The notes under the pieces are model-generated. The model saw nothing but the letters and a program-made list of their open reading frames with translations, searched no databases and was not told the DNA's origin. The translations under genes and the position numbers were made by a program. A stretch of 64,000 nucleotides of DNA, taken from contig NZ_CP118247.1 in NCBI RefSeq assembly GCF_028816475.1, positions 2,906,001 through 2,970,000 of the forward strand. The letters are read 5' to 3'. This DNA is from Devosia rhodophyticola (GTDB lineage Bacteria; Pseudomonadota; Alphaproteobacteria; Rhizobiales; Devosiaceae). Of this stretch, positions 8,282 through 17,048 are shown one piece after another; within the stretch, counting starts at the first letter, position 1, and the number at the start of each line of letters is the position of its first letter.

Positions 8282-8605
8282 ATGGCAATTCCATTTAACG
8301 CCGCCGCGGCTGCTTACGGCAACGCATCCAAGCTGATTTCCCAGACTGCAAAGCCGGGTACCGACATCGTGGCGAAGGCCGATCAGGGCAATGATTTTGC
8401 CAATATGTTGGCTCAATCGGTGCAGGATGTGGTCGATACTGGCAACAAATCGGACAAGATGGCTATGGATATGGTCAATGGCAAAGCCAATGTCGTGGAC
8501 ATGGTCACGGCGCTGTCCCAAACCGAATTAGCCATCGACAGCATGGTTTCGGTTCGCGACAAGGTCATTTCGGCGTATGAAGAGATCATGCGTATGCCGA
8601 TCTGA
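8282..8605 (+). CDS. fliE: Flagellar hook-basal body protein FliE
   Basis: FliE links the MS ring to the rod. The 107-residue protein carries the family C-terminal half: DVVDTGNKSDKMAMDMVNGK, then DMVTALSQTELAIDSMVSVR and KVISAYEEIMRMPI. It lies 20 bases after flgC and 19 before fliQ, in operon. Confidence 0.93.
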   Translation: MAIPFNAAAAAYGNASKLISQTAKPGTDIVAKADQGNDFANMLAQSVQDVVDTGNKSDKMAMDMVNGKANVVDMVTALSQTELAIDSMVSVRDKVISAYEEIMRMPI

Positions 8606-8623
8606 TTCTCGAAAGGCCGTGCC

Positions 8624-8890
8624 ATGAGCGGCGCTGAAGTTCTCGATATTGCGACCGACAGCATCTGGGTTTTGATCATTGTTTCGCTGCCGATGATGCT
8701 GGCAGGGTTGTTGGTCGGCGTGGTCATTGCACTGTTTCAGGCGCTGACCCAAATTCAGGAACAGACGTTGGTCTTTGTTCCAAAGATTCTGGCAATCTTT
8801 GTAACTCTATTGATTACGTTGCCTTTTTTGGGCTCCACCATGGGGGCCTATATGAACCGCATCGTCGATCTGATCATCATCGGCGGCTAG
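8624..8890 (+). CDS. fliQ: Flagellar export apparatus protein FliQ
   Basis: FliQ is a two-helix gate component of the flagellar secretion system. Its 88 residues show the two hydrophobic hairpins (WVLIIVSLPMMLAGLLVGVV and ILAIFVTLLITLPFLGSTMG) joined by ALFQALTQIQEQTLVFVPK, a conserved loop of the family. The gene ends one base before fliR. Confidence 0.95.
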   Translation: MSGAEVLDIATDSIWVLIIVSLPMMLAGLLVGVVIALFQALTQIQEQTLVFVPKILAIFVTLLITLPFLGSTMGAYMNRIVDLIIIGG

Positions 8891-8891
8891 G

Positions 8892-9659
8892 GTGGCGCTC
8901 AGTCTAAATTGGCTGCCCGATGTTGCCTATATCTACATTCTGCTATTCATGCGGATAGGTGCCATCTTGATGCTGATGCCCGCGCTGGGCGAGCAAATGA
9001 TCCCGGCCCGTATGCGGCTCAGTTTCGCATTGGCATTCACGCTGGTGCTCTATCCCTTGCTGGCCAAGGTCATGCCGCCGATGCCAACGCAGTTTCCTGC
9101 TCTGTTGGCAATCGTGTTCCACGAGATTGCAGTTGGACTGATTATCGGGGCGGTGACACGCATCACGGTGATGGCAACGCAGGTGGCTGGGGCTGTGATT
9201 GCTTTTCAGTCCGGGTTGAGTGCTGCGCAGGTCGCCGATCCCACGCAAAACGGGGTGCAGGGGGCTGTGATCGGTTCGTTCCTGTCGTTCGTTGGCGTCA
9301 CCTTGATATTTGCCACCAATCTCCACCACGTGGCGCTGGCGGCTATATACGACAGTTACATGGTGTTTTTGCCGACCGAGCCGCTGATGCTGGATGATGC
9401 GGCGCAACTGGCGATCCGAACGGTTTCGCATGCTTTTACAATTGGGGTGCAGATGTCGGCGCCGTTTATCGTTTTCGGGTTGGTGTTTAACCTTGGCGCG
9501 GGGATTTTGGCGCGCCTGATGCCGGCTTTGCAGGTGTATTTTCTCTTGATGCCTGCTAACATTCTGGTCGGATTGGTGCTGTTTGCATTGCTGCTCACCA
9601 TGATGATGGGATGGTATATTTCGGCGTTCGAAGACCATCTGGCGATGTTACGAGGCTGA
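8892..9659 (+). CDS. fliR: Flagellar export apparatus protein FliR
   Basis: FliR joins FliP and FliQ in the export gate. It begins with GTG immediately after the fliQ stop. Six or so membrane segments are visible, with the family features MRIGAILMLMPALGEQMIPA, GLIIGAVTRITVMATQVAGA and VFGLVFNLGAGILARLMPAL. Length 255 is normal. flhB starts three bases after its stop. Confidence 0.95.
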   Translation: MALSLNWLPDVAYIYILLFMRIGAILMLMPALGEQMIPARMRLSFALAFTLVLYPLLAKVMPPMPTQFPALLAIVFHEIAVGLIIGAVTRITVMATQVAGAVIAFQSGLSAAQVADPTQNGVQGAVIGSFLSFVGVTLIFATNLHHVALAAIYDSYMVFLPTEPLMLDDAAQLAIRTVSHAFTIGVQMSAPFIVFGLVFNLGAGILARLMPALQVYFLLMPANILVGLVLFALLLTMMMGWYISAFEDHLAMLRG

Positions 9660-9662
9660 CAC

Positions 9663-10757
9663 ATGTCCGATGAAGCCCCCGAACAGTCCAGTAAAACCGA
9701 AGACCCCTCCTTTAAAAAGCTCGAGGACGCTCGCAAAAAAGGCGATGTGGTCAAAAGCCAGGAAGTGACCACTTGGTTCATGCTGGGTGGAACAACGGCG
9801 CTTTTTGGTTTCATGGCACCGGGTGCCAGCGCGGGGCTGGCAAATTCCCTTAAGGAAATTTTCGCCAACGCTGATCAATTCGAGATCGGCGGCGCAGCGC
9901 TTCAGGCTTTTTTCAACGGTTTGGCCCTGCAATTGATCTTGATTGTGTTGGGGCCGCTGCTGGTTTTGTCGCTGTGTGCGATTGCCGCCAATCTGCTCCA
10001 ACACCCGCCGCTGCTTTCGGTTGAGCCGATTACCCCGAAATTGAGCAAGATCTCGCCGCTTGCTGGCGCCAAACGGCTGTTTTCCGGCGAAGCTCTGGTC
10101 AATTTCATCAAAGGCGTGCTGAAACTTTCAATCGTTGGCGCCGTGGTCGCGATAACTGTCTGGCCGGAGCAAGACCGGCTTTCGACCCTGATGACGGCTG
10201 ATCCCGCCATCATCTTGGGAGAATTTCAGGAAATCGGGTTGAAAATACTGATCGCGGTGTTGGCGGTTGTAACTATCATCGCTTTCGCCGATTTTCTCTA
10301 TATGCGCCAAAAATGGTGGAAACGTCAGATGATGACGGTTCAGGAAACGCGCGACGAATACAAACAGATGGAGGGTGATCCGGCGGTCAAGGGCCGAATT
10401 CGGCAGTTGCGGCAGGAGCGGGGGCGTCAACGGATGATGGCTTCGGTGCCTGATGCGACTGTCATTGTTACCAACCCGACCCACTTTGCTGTCGCCCTCA
10501 AATACGACAAGTCAATGAAAGCGCCGCTTTGCCTTGCAAAAGGTGCCGACGCGATTGCCCTGCGCATTCGAGAGATTGCCAAGGAAAACGATGTGCCCAT
10601 CGTTGAAAATCCGCCCCTCGCTCGAGCCTTGTTTGCCAGCGTCGAAATTGATCAACCCATACCCAGCGAGCACTTCAAGGCGGTGGCCCAGGTCATCGGC
10701 TTTGTGATGCGTTTGCGTGATAATCGTGGATGGACGCCAGGCAATTCGGTAAACTAG
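9663..10757 (+). CDS. flhB: Flagellar export switch protein FlhB
   Basis: FlhB controls substrate switching of the export apparatus by autocleavage. The N-terminus SSKTEDPSFKKLEDARKKGD is typical, four membrane helices follow, and the NPTH self-cleavage motif is at residues 271-274 inside VIVTNPTHFAVALKYDK. Length 364 is normal. It closes the flgB-flhB run; cckA begins 93 bases later. Confidence 0.96.
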   Translation: MSDEAPEQSSKTEDPSFKKLEDARKKGDVVKSQEVTTWFMLGGTTALFGFMAPGASAGLANSLKEIFANADQFEIGGAALQAFFNGLALQLILIVLGPLLVLSLCAIAANLLQHPPLLSVEPITPKLSKISPLAGAKRLFSGEALVNFIKGVLKLSIVGAVVAITVWPEQDRLSTLMTADPAIILGEFQEIGLKILIAVLAVVTIIAFADFLYMRQKWWKRQMMTVQETRDEYKQMEGDPAVKGRIRQLRQERGRQRMMASVPDATVIVTNPTHFAVALKYDKSMKAPLCLAKGADAIALRIREIAKENDVPIVENPPLARALFASVEIDQPIPSEHFKAVAQVIGFVMRLRDNRGWTPGNSVN

Positions 10758-10850
10758 CCATTAACTCTCCCAAGGCGGTAGGCCATTTGGTAGAGCTTTA
10801 GTATTGTTTGATTCGGTTATTTTGATCCGTATCCCGGAGCACACGCATTC

Positions 10851-13421
10851 ATGGCTGCAACCCCGCTTGGCGAGGACACCTATCCAGAACCGCTGCAAAC
10901 GCGCGAACGTGGTAACGCCGGATTGTGGCGCGTCGTTGCATTGAGCATCAGTCTGGTGGTTATTGCCGCCGTCTTTTCCTTTTACGGCGAGAATATTCCT
11001 GCTGACGTAACGCTGACCTTTGTCGGTCTGTTGGCTGTGGCAGGGGTTTTCTGCCTGTTCGGACTGGCGGCGGGTCTGTTCAAATTCGCCAATGGCGAGG
11101 AAAAGCGCACAGTTTCCCGAGCGCTGGTCGACAGCCTGCCTTATGGCGCAGTTGTTGCCGATCGTGATGGCAAGATCTCCTACGTCAACGCCCATTACGG
11201 CACCTTTTCCGGCGCCATGGTCAACGGCGTTCCGGTTGGCGTATCGCGGCTTTTTGCGGGGCAATCTGAAGCGAGCGAAGCGGTTTATCGCCTGTCTCGC
11301 GCGGCAAAGGATGGACGCACCGCCATTGAAGATATCCGCCTGATTGGTGGATTGGGCGGTTCGCATACCGATAGCAGCCGTCCGTTCTGGTATCGGGTTG
11401 CAATTAGGCCATTGCCGGAGGTTGACGGTGGCCGCAAGCCGCTTCTGGTCTGGTCGGTCGAAGATATCACGCGGGACCGCGAAAACAATGAGAGCGCCTT
11501 CCGCGATCTGCAGCGCGCCATTGATTATCTTGATCATGCCCCGGCGGGGTTCTTTTCCTCGGACGCGCACGGGCGCATTCAATATCTCAATTCCACCCTG
11601 AGTGATTGGCTGGGTTATGACCTGGCTGAGTTCAACTCGGGCCAATTGAGCCTTGGCGACATTGTGCGCGGCGACGGCGACAGCCTCCTCATGCGCGGTC
11701 GCGGCGATGGCGAGATCGGCACTGAAATCATCGACATTGATTTGGTGCGCAGCAATGGCACCGCGTTCCCCGTGCGCTTGTTGCATCGCGCGGCCCGCAT
11801 GGCCGAAGGCGAGTTGGGCGAAACCCGGACGCTGGTTCTGGATCAAAGCAGCGCGCCCGACAGCGAAGAAGAATTGCGGGCAGCCGAGGTGCGGTTTTCG
11901 CGGTTCTTCAACGACACGCCATTTGCGATTGCGACGCTTGATACCAATGGCCGGATCGTGCGCACAAATGCCCCGTTCAGCCGCATTTTCAAATGGTCGG
12001 GTGAACAGAAGAGCCTCGAATTGCAACCGCTGGCCGATCTCATCGGGGAGGGGAGCCGCGAACGTCTGGCCAAGGCGATCGTTAACGCAGGGGCCCAGCA
12101 ATCGGTCATCGAGCCGGTTGATGCTCTGTTGACCGCCGAAGGTGATCATGCGGTTCGGCTTTATATTTCCGGGTCGGAAATGAGTGCGGGGTCGCCCGAA
12201 CGGGTCAATGTCTATGCGCTGGACATGACCGACCAGCGCAAGCTTGAGGCCCAGTTTGCCCAAAGCCAGAAAATGCAGGCCGTTGGCCAGTTGGCGGGTG
12301 GTGTTGCGCACGATTTCAACAATCTCTTGACGGCAATCATCGGGTTCTCCGACTTGTTGCTGCTCAAGCACAAGCCGGGTGATCCCTCGTTTTCCGAATT
12401 GATGCAGATCAAGCAGAATGCCAATCGCGCTGCCGGGTTGACCCGGCAATTGCTGGCATTTTCGCGTCGACAAACCCTGCGGCCACAGGTGCTGGAACTG
12501 TCGCTGATCGTTGATGATCTGACCGTGCTGCTAAAACGCATGATTGGTGAAAAAATCAATCTGGGCGTCGATCATGGGCGCAATATCTGGCCTGTTCGCG
12601 CCGATGTGGTGCAGTTGGAACAGGTTATCATCAATCTGGTGGTCAACGCGCGCGATGCGATGCCCGGTGGTGGCGCCATCACCATTCGCACCAGCAATGT
12701 AACGGCCGCGGAAACCGAGAAATTCGACTTTGAAGGCATGGTTGCCGCCGACTATGTGCTGATCGACGTGCAGGACACCGGCACAGGCATGTCCGCCGAA
12801 GTGCTGGACAAGATTTTTGAGCCGTTCTTCACCACCAAGGATCTCGGCAAAGGCACCGGGTTGGGGCTGTCGACTGTTTACGGGATTATCAAGCAGACCG
12901 AAGGGTTTATCTATCCGGTCTCGGTGATCGGGGTTGGTACGACCTTCAAGATTTTCTTGCCGCGCCATATTCCAGCAGTCAATGAAATTACCGCCAAGGG
13001 TCCGGCGGCAACGCCAGTTCGCGACCTAACGGGACACGAGCGTATTCTGCTGGTTGAAGACGAGGAAAGTGTCCGCAATTTCTCAGCGATGGCGCTTCGC
13101 ACCACAGGCTATGAAGTTTTTGAGGCGGACGGGGGAGAAGAGGCTCTCGAAATTCTTGAGGATGAGAACTTTGAAATCGATTTGATGGTTTCGGACGTGT
13201 TGATGCCCGAAATGGACGGACCAACCCTGCTTAAGCACGTGCGCAAGAAGATGCCGACGCTTAAGGTGATTTTCGTGTCCGGCTTTGCCGAAGACAGCGT
13301 CCGCCGCGATATCGAGGACGACCAGAGTGTTGAATTCCTGTCCAAGCCCTATTCGCTCGATCAGATCAATTCCAAGGTCAAGGAAGTGCTACAGGCCGCG
13401 TTGCGTGGCAGTCAGGAATGA
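10851..13421 (+). CDS. cckA: Hybrid histidine kinase CckA
   Basis: CckA feeds phosphate through ChpT to the master regulator CtrA (and CpdR), controlling cell cycle and, in many alphaproteobacteria, motility. From the N-terminus: two membrane helices (about residues 24-77), PAS-like domains, a HisKA domain with GGVAHDFNNLLTAIIGFSD (phosphorylated His near 487), a HATPase domain (DTGTGMS about 642; GTGLGLSTVYG about 668) and a receiver domain with the acceptor Asp near 782 in VSDVLMPEMDG. The 856-residue length suits the family. Placing it after flhB, with a CtrA box at flgB, hints that this locus is controlled by its own phosphorelay. Confidence 0.92.
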   Translation: MAATPLGEDTYPEPLQTRERGNAGLWRVVALSISLVVIAAVFSFYGENIPADVTLTFVGLLAVAGVFCLFGLAAGLFKFANGEEKRTVSRALVDSLPYGAVVADRDGKISYVNAHYGTFSGAMVNGVPVGVSRLFAGQSEASEAVYRLSRAAKDGRTAIEDIRLIGGLGGSHTDSSRPFWYRVAIRPLPEVDGGRKPLLVWSVEDITRDRENNESAFRDLQRAIDYLDHAPAGFFSSDAHGRIQYLNSTLSDWLGYDLAEFNSGQLSLGDIVRGDGDSLLMRGRGDGEIGTEIIDIDLVRSNGTAFPVRLLHRAARMAEGELGETRTLVLDQSSAPDSEEELRAAEVRFSRFFNDTPFAIATLDTNGRIVRTNAPFSRIFKWSGEQKSLELQPLADLIGEGSRERLAKAIVNAGAQQSVIEPVDALLTAEGDHAVRLYISGSEMSAGSPERVNVYALDMTDQRKLEAQFAQSQKMQAVGQLAGGVAHDFNNLLTAIIGFSDLLLLKHKPGDPSFSELMQIKQNANRAAGLTRQLLAFSRRQTLRPQVLELSLIVDDLTVLLKRMIGEKINLGVDHGRNIWPVRADVVQLEQVIINLVVNARDAMPGGGAITIRTSNVTAAETEKFDFEGMVAADYVLIDVQDTGTGMSAEVLDKIFEPFFTTKDLGKGTGLGLSTVYGIIKQTEGFIYPVSVIGVGTTFKIFLPRHIPAVNEITAKGPAATPVRDLTGHERILLVEDEESVRNFSAMALRTTGYEVFEADGGEEALEILEDENFEIDLMVSDVLMPEMDGPTLLKHVRKKMPTLKVIFVSGFAEDSVRRDIEDDQSVEFLSKPYSLDQINSKVKEVLQAALRGSQE

Positions 13422-13458
13422 CAGCCACGCAAATGTCCAACGCTGAACGATTTCCGGC

Positions 13459-14478
13459 CTAGGCCGCCCCGCCGGGTACCGGTGTGCCCGGCGCCAGGAG
13501 CTTCTGATCGGCAAGGGCCGTCCACAGCGCATCTGGAATGTCAATTTTCCACCAGTCCAATATGCCATCCAATTCGGCAGGCGAGCGAGGGCCGGGCAGG
13601 ACATTGCAGACAGCCGGATGGGTCAATGGAAACTGCAACGCTGCTGCGGGCAGGGGCACGTCGAATTCGTTGCACACCGCCTCCAACCTTCGGACCTTGT
13701 CAACGACGGCTTCAGGGGCTTTGGCATAGTTGAAGGTCGTGCCACCCACCAGAATGCCGGAATTGAACGGTCCTCCGATCACAACCGAAGCCTTTCGTTT
13801 GATGCAAGTGGTCAGGAACGGATCCAGTGACGTCTGTTCAAGCAGCGTATAGCGGCCAGCCAGCAGGAATACGTCCCAGTCGCCCAGCTCAAAGGCCTCC
13901 ATGAGAATTTCCCATTCATTGACGCCCAAACCGATCGCGGAAATGACCCCGGCGTCGCGTAGTTCGCGCAATGCCTTGTAACCGCCGGTCGATAATTGTT
14001 GCCAAAGTTGCTTGTTGGCATCGGATCCGTGAGTGGCAAATCCGATGTCATGGACATAGAGAATGTCTATCTTGTTGACGCCCAGGCGCTGCAAACTGTC
14101 CTCGAATGAACGCATGACGCCATCGTAGGTATAGTCGTAAACCTCATCGAAGGGCAGTGGATCAACCCAATTGTGGGGTGATTTGCGCTCTCCGTGGACC
14201 GGTTTCAGCAGTCGCCCGACCTTGGTGGAAAGAATTACCCCATCGCGCCGCTGCCGCAGCACATCGCCTGCCAAATGCTCTGCGCGGCCAAACCCATATT
14301 GAGGGGCTGCATCGACGTAATTGATGCCGCAATCGAGTGCATGTTCAACTGTTGCTCGCGCCTGATCGGCCGGAACGGCGCCGCCAATACCTGCCAGCGA
14401 GGCGCAGCCAAGGCCCAGTTCCGTCACCTGCAGGCTGGTCTGGCCGACACGACGCTGTTTCAGTGCTTGCTGACTCAT
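13459..14478 (-). CDS. Aldo/keto reductase, D-threo-aldose / pyridoxal dehydrogenase type
   Basis: An NAD(P)-dependent TIM-barrel oxidoreductase of 339 residues. Visible family features are LGLGCASLAG near the start, INYVDAAPQYGFGRAEHL containing the active Asp and Tyr, STKVGRLL with the Lys, and the HDIG segment. The C-terminus NVLPGPRSPAELDGIL fits the cofactor-binding end. The closest subgroup is the L-fucose/D-threo-aldose 1-dehydrogenase and pyridoxal 4-dehydrogenase clade. It lies 160 bases downstream of gguC on the same strand, which supports a sugar-oxidation role. The substrate is not determinable from sequence alone. Confidence 0.85.
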   Translation of the reverse strand: MSQQALKQRRVGQTSLQVTELGLGCASLAGIGGAVPADQARATVEHALDCGINYVDAAPQYGFGRAEHLAGDVLRQRRDGVILSTKVGRLLKPVHGERKSPHNWVDPLPFDEVYDYTYDGVMRSFEDSLQRLGVNKIDILYVHDIGFATHGSDANKQLWQQLSTGGYKALRELRDAGVISAIGLGVNEWEILMEAFELGDWDVFLLAGRYTLLEQTSLDPFLTTCIKRKASVVIGGPFNSGILVGGTTFNYAKAPEAVVDKVRRLEAVCNEFDVPLPAAALQFPLTHPAVCNVLPGPRSPAELDGILDWWKIDIPDALWTALADQKLLAPGTPVPGGAA

Positions 14479-14638
14479 GCTTGGTCCCCTCGAGTTCGCG
14501 TCACTACTGACATGTTAGTCTGGGCGGGTAAAGAGTTGCGAACCGCCATCAGCTTGGCAATTGGTCGTAAGGCAAAGGGGCGCGACCAGCACGCCCTCCT
14601 AACAATCTGATTCTGTTTATGTCGGTAAGCGACTGAAC

Positions 14639-15634
14639 CTAATATATGTTGCCAACCGTCACGGGCGTTTCCTGGTCGATCCTGATCGGATTGCGCAGGG
14701 CGGCGCCGAACTGGCTTTCCTCGATTTCAAACACGTCACCGGGCTTGGTGGAAATACCGTCGGCAAAGCTCAGTGTGGCGGTTCCGAACATATGAACGTG
14801 CACATCGCCCGGCGTGCGGAACAGGTCGTATTTGAAATGGTGATATTCGAGATTGGCGATGGTGTGGCTCATATTGTCTTCACCCGACAGGAATGGTTTT
14901 TCCCAGATTGTTTCGCCGTTGCGCACGATTTTTGACGTACCTTCAATATGGGCAGGCAGATCACCGACACGCATTTCGGGACCAAAAGAGCAGGCGCGCA
15001 ATTTTGAGTGGGCCAAATAAAGGTAATTGACGCGCTCGGTCACATGGTCGGAGAATTCGTTGGCGATAGCAAAGCCGAGGCGGCGTGGTTGGCCGTGCTG
15101 GTCAATGACGTAGATGCCTGCGATTTCCGGTTCCTCGCCAGCATCAAGTGCAAAGGCCGGCGATGGGATCGGATGACCGGGCGCAATAATGCTGTAGCCG
15201 TTGCCCTTGTAGAACCATTCCGGCTGAACGCCTTTTTCGCCATCAGCAGGCTTTCCGTTCTCCAGTCCCATGCGGAACATTTTCATGGTGTCGGTCAGCC
15301 CGGCTTCGCTGCTGCCCGTGTTGGCGGTGTGCATGGCGTCACGCGTGGAAGCAGACCCGAGATGGGTCAAGCCGGTGCCGGTCAGGTAAAGATGGGCCGG
15401 ATCTGGATGATCAATAGGTGCCAGCATCCGGCCTTCTGCCAGGATCAAATCACGGTCTATGGTATCGCCCAAGCCCATTTTTTTAACCAGTGCACCCAGT
15501 CCGGTATCGGTCTGGAAGGCGCTGATGGCGAGATCGTAAACGCTTGTGGCATCGTTCAGCCGACGGGCACTGGCACCCTCGACGACGCCAACAGCGCGCT
15601 GCCCGTTGGAATCGAGAAATTGAATGAGGTTCAT
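14639..15634 (-). CDS. gguC: GguC/AraD1-family fumarylacetoacetate hydrolase-like protein
   Basis: Member of the fumarylacetoacetate hydrolase fold used on 2-keto-3-deoxy sugar acids. The start at 15634 (MNLIQFLDSNGQRAVGVVEG) is typical; an upstream ATG at 15694 adds an unrelated stretch. Recognisable segments are HLYLTGTGLTHLGSAS, KMFRMGLENGKPADGEKGVQ, EEPEIAGIYVIDQHG, NEFSDHVTERVNYLYLAHSK and FGTATLSFADGI. The GguC name comes from Agrobacterium sugar-uptake loci, and related enzymes act in L-arabinonate breakdown. Here no sugar ABC transporter is adjacent. The neighbouring aldo/keto reductase may supply its substrate. Confidence 0.85.
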   Translation of the reverse strand: MNLIQFLDSNGQRAVGVVEGASARRLNDATSVYDLAISAFQTDTGLGALVKKMGLGDTIDRDLILAEGRMLAPIDHPDPAHLYLTGTGLTHLGSASTRDAMHTANTGSSEAGLTDTMKMFRMGLENGKPADGEKGVQPEWFYKGNGYSIIAPGHPIPSPAFALDAGEEPEIAGIYVIDQHGQPRRLGFAIANEFSDHVTERVNYLYLAHSKLRACSFGPEMRVGDLPAHIEGTSKIVRNGETIWEKPFLSGEDNMSHTIANLEYHHFKYDLFRTPGDVHVHMFGTATLSFADGISTKPGDVFEIEESQFGAALRNPIRIDQETPVTVGNIY

Positions 15635-15794
15635 GGTGCTGCTCCTGCTGTGCAAATTTGGCGTCATAAAACGCAACATGTTAGTTGCGGGCAAGCGGAA
15701 AGTTCTGTTTCGGCATCATACATGTGGCGCATTGTGCAAAGGCAGATGAGGTCTTATCAAGAGTCGGCGCCAGCCCGGCGTTTTGGGGCACGAC

Positions 15795-16925
15795 ATGATC
15801 CTGGATAGCGTTGAGAGTGCGGTCACAGCAATTGCTGCAGGTGAACTGGTTGTTGTGGTTGATGATACTGATCGCGAAAATGAGGGCGATCTCATCATGG
15901 CGGCCAGTCTGGCGACGCCTGAAAAAATTGCCTTCATGATCCGCCACACGAGCGGCATCATCTGTGTACCGATGCCGGCAGCGCAGGCTGCAGCGCTCAA
16001 TCTTGAGCCGATGGTGGCCAATAATATCGATCCGTTCCGAACCGCGTTCACGGTAACGGTGGACTATCGGATCGGTATGACCACTGGCATTGCCGCCACA
16101 GAACGCGCCTCGACCATCCGGGCATTGGCAGGCAGCAACGCGGTCGCCAGCGATTTTATCCGGCCCGGCCATATATTTCCGCTCGTGGCGCGCGAAGGCG
16201 GCGTGTTGGCCCGCTCGGGCCATACCGAAGCGGGGGTGGATCTGGCGCGGTTGGCAGGTCTCGAACCCGCGGGCGTTCTGGCTGAAGTTGTCAATGATGA
16301 CGGCACGGTCAAGCGGTTGCCCGAATTGATCGAATTTTCACGGGAGCACGGCCTCAGGATCATCTCCATCGAGGATTTGATCGCTTATCGGCTGGACAAG
16401 GAAAAATTCCTGCAACGCGTGGCCGTTGTGCCGACTTTGGTTTCGGGCATGCAGGCTCAAGCCTACGCCTATGAGACGCCGTTTGATCCGTTGCAACAGG
16501 TGGCGTTGGTTATTGGCGATGTGGACGGGCAATCCAACGTGCCGTGCCGCATAATTCGTGAGCAGCCGTTGCGCGATGTTGTGGCCCGAGCCAGCGGGGA
16601 GCCGGATCAGATCGCCAGAGCGGTCGCCGAGATCAAGACGCGGGGGCGCTGCGGCGTGGTGCTGGTGTTGCGGGGGGCGCAGGCCGTGGACAGTGAGATT
16701 GACGGTCGAAGGGTTCCTCACGACACTGCGCTCGACGGGCAGGGTGGCGAATCACACGGCAGCGCCATCAAGCGTATGTCTGGCTGGCGCGAAGTGGGCC
16801 TGGGATCACAGATATTGCGAGACCTGGGTGTTCGCTCGATTGCGGTGATGACCACGTCGGGACGACAATACGTCGGTCTTGGTGGCTTCGGGATTGAAAT
16901 CTCCGAAACGATCTTGCTCAGCTAG
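15795..16925 (+). CDS. ribB: 3,4-dihydroxy-2-butanone 4-phosphate synthase with degenerate GTP cyclohydrolase II domain (RibBX type)
   Basis: The N-terminal domain (about 1-200) makes 3,4-dihydroxy-2-butanone 4-phosphate from ribulose 5-phosphate for riboflavin. It has DDTDRENEGDLIMAAS, RHTSGIICVPM, DYRIGMTTGIAATERASTIR and ARSGHTEAGVDLARLAGLEP. The C-terminal part resembles GTP cyclohydrolase II in outline but lacks the three zinc cysteines, so it should not open GTP. This matches the RibBX variant described for proteobacteria. The ATG at 15795 is preferred over a TTG at 15783. I found no FMN riboswitch upstream. Confidence 0.9.
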   Translation: MILDSVESAVTAIAAGELVVVVDDTDRENEGDLIMAASLATPEKIAFMIRHTSGIICVPMPAAQAAALNLEPMVANNIDPFRTAFTVTVDYRIGMTTGIAATERASTIRALAGSNAVASDFIRPGHIFPLVAREGGVLARSGHTEAGVDLARLAGLEPAGVLAEVVNDDGTVKRLPELIEFSREHGLRIISIEDLIAYRLDKEKFLQRVAVVPTLVSGMQAQAYAYETPFDPLQQVALVIGDVDGQSNVPCRIIREQPLRDVVARASGEPDQIARAVAEIKTRGRCGVVLVLRGAQAVDSEIDGRRVPHDTALDGQGGESHGSAIKRMSGWREVGLGSQILRDLGVRSIAVMTTSGRQYVGLGGFGIEISETILLS

Positions 16926-16951
16926 CGGTTGAAAAGCGCTTGACAGGATGA

Positions 16952-16966
16952 AAACAAAATGAGAAC
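16952..16966 (+). promoter_or_regulatory. SOS (LexA) box of recA
   Basis: AAAC-N7-GAAC, one mismatch from the alphaproteobacterial LexA operator GAAC-N7-GAAC (its complement GTTC-N7-GTTC). A third half-site, GGAC at 16974-16977, follows with the same 11-base period. A TTGACA -35 element lies at 16940-16945 just before it, so LexA would cover the promoter. Confidence 0.65.
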
Positions 16967-17048
16967 AAATAGAGGACATTAAAAGCACGACTTGCTGTGG
17001 TTCTGGCGCGTTGCATGGATACCCCGGGCGTGGAATAAGGAGAGAGAA

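Noticed and set aside
10761-12473. 570-codon open frame on the minus strand
   Set aside because: It is antisense to cckA, rich in His/Arg/Gln as expected for complement reading, and has no domain or ribosome site.
15635-15794. FMN riboswitch ahead of ribB
   Set aside because: The conserved core sequences of the RFN element are absent in the 160-base leader.
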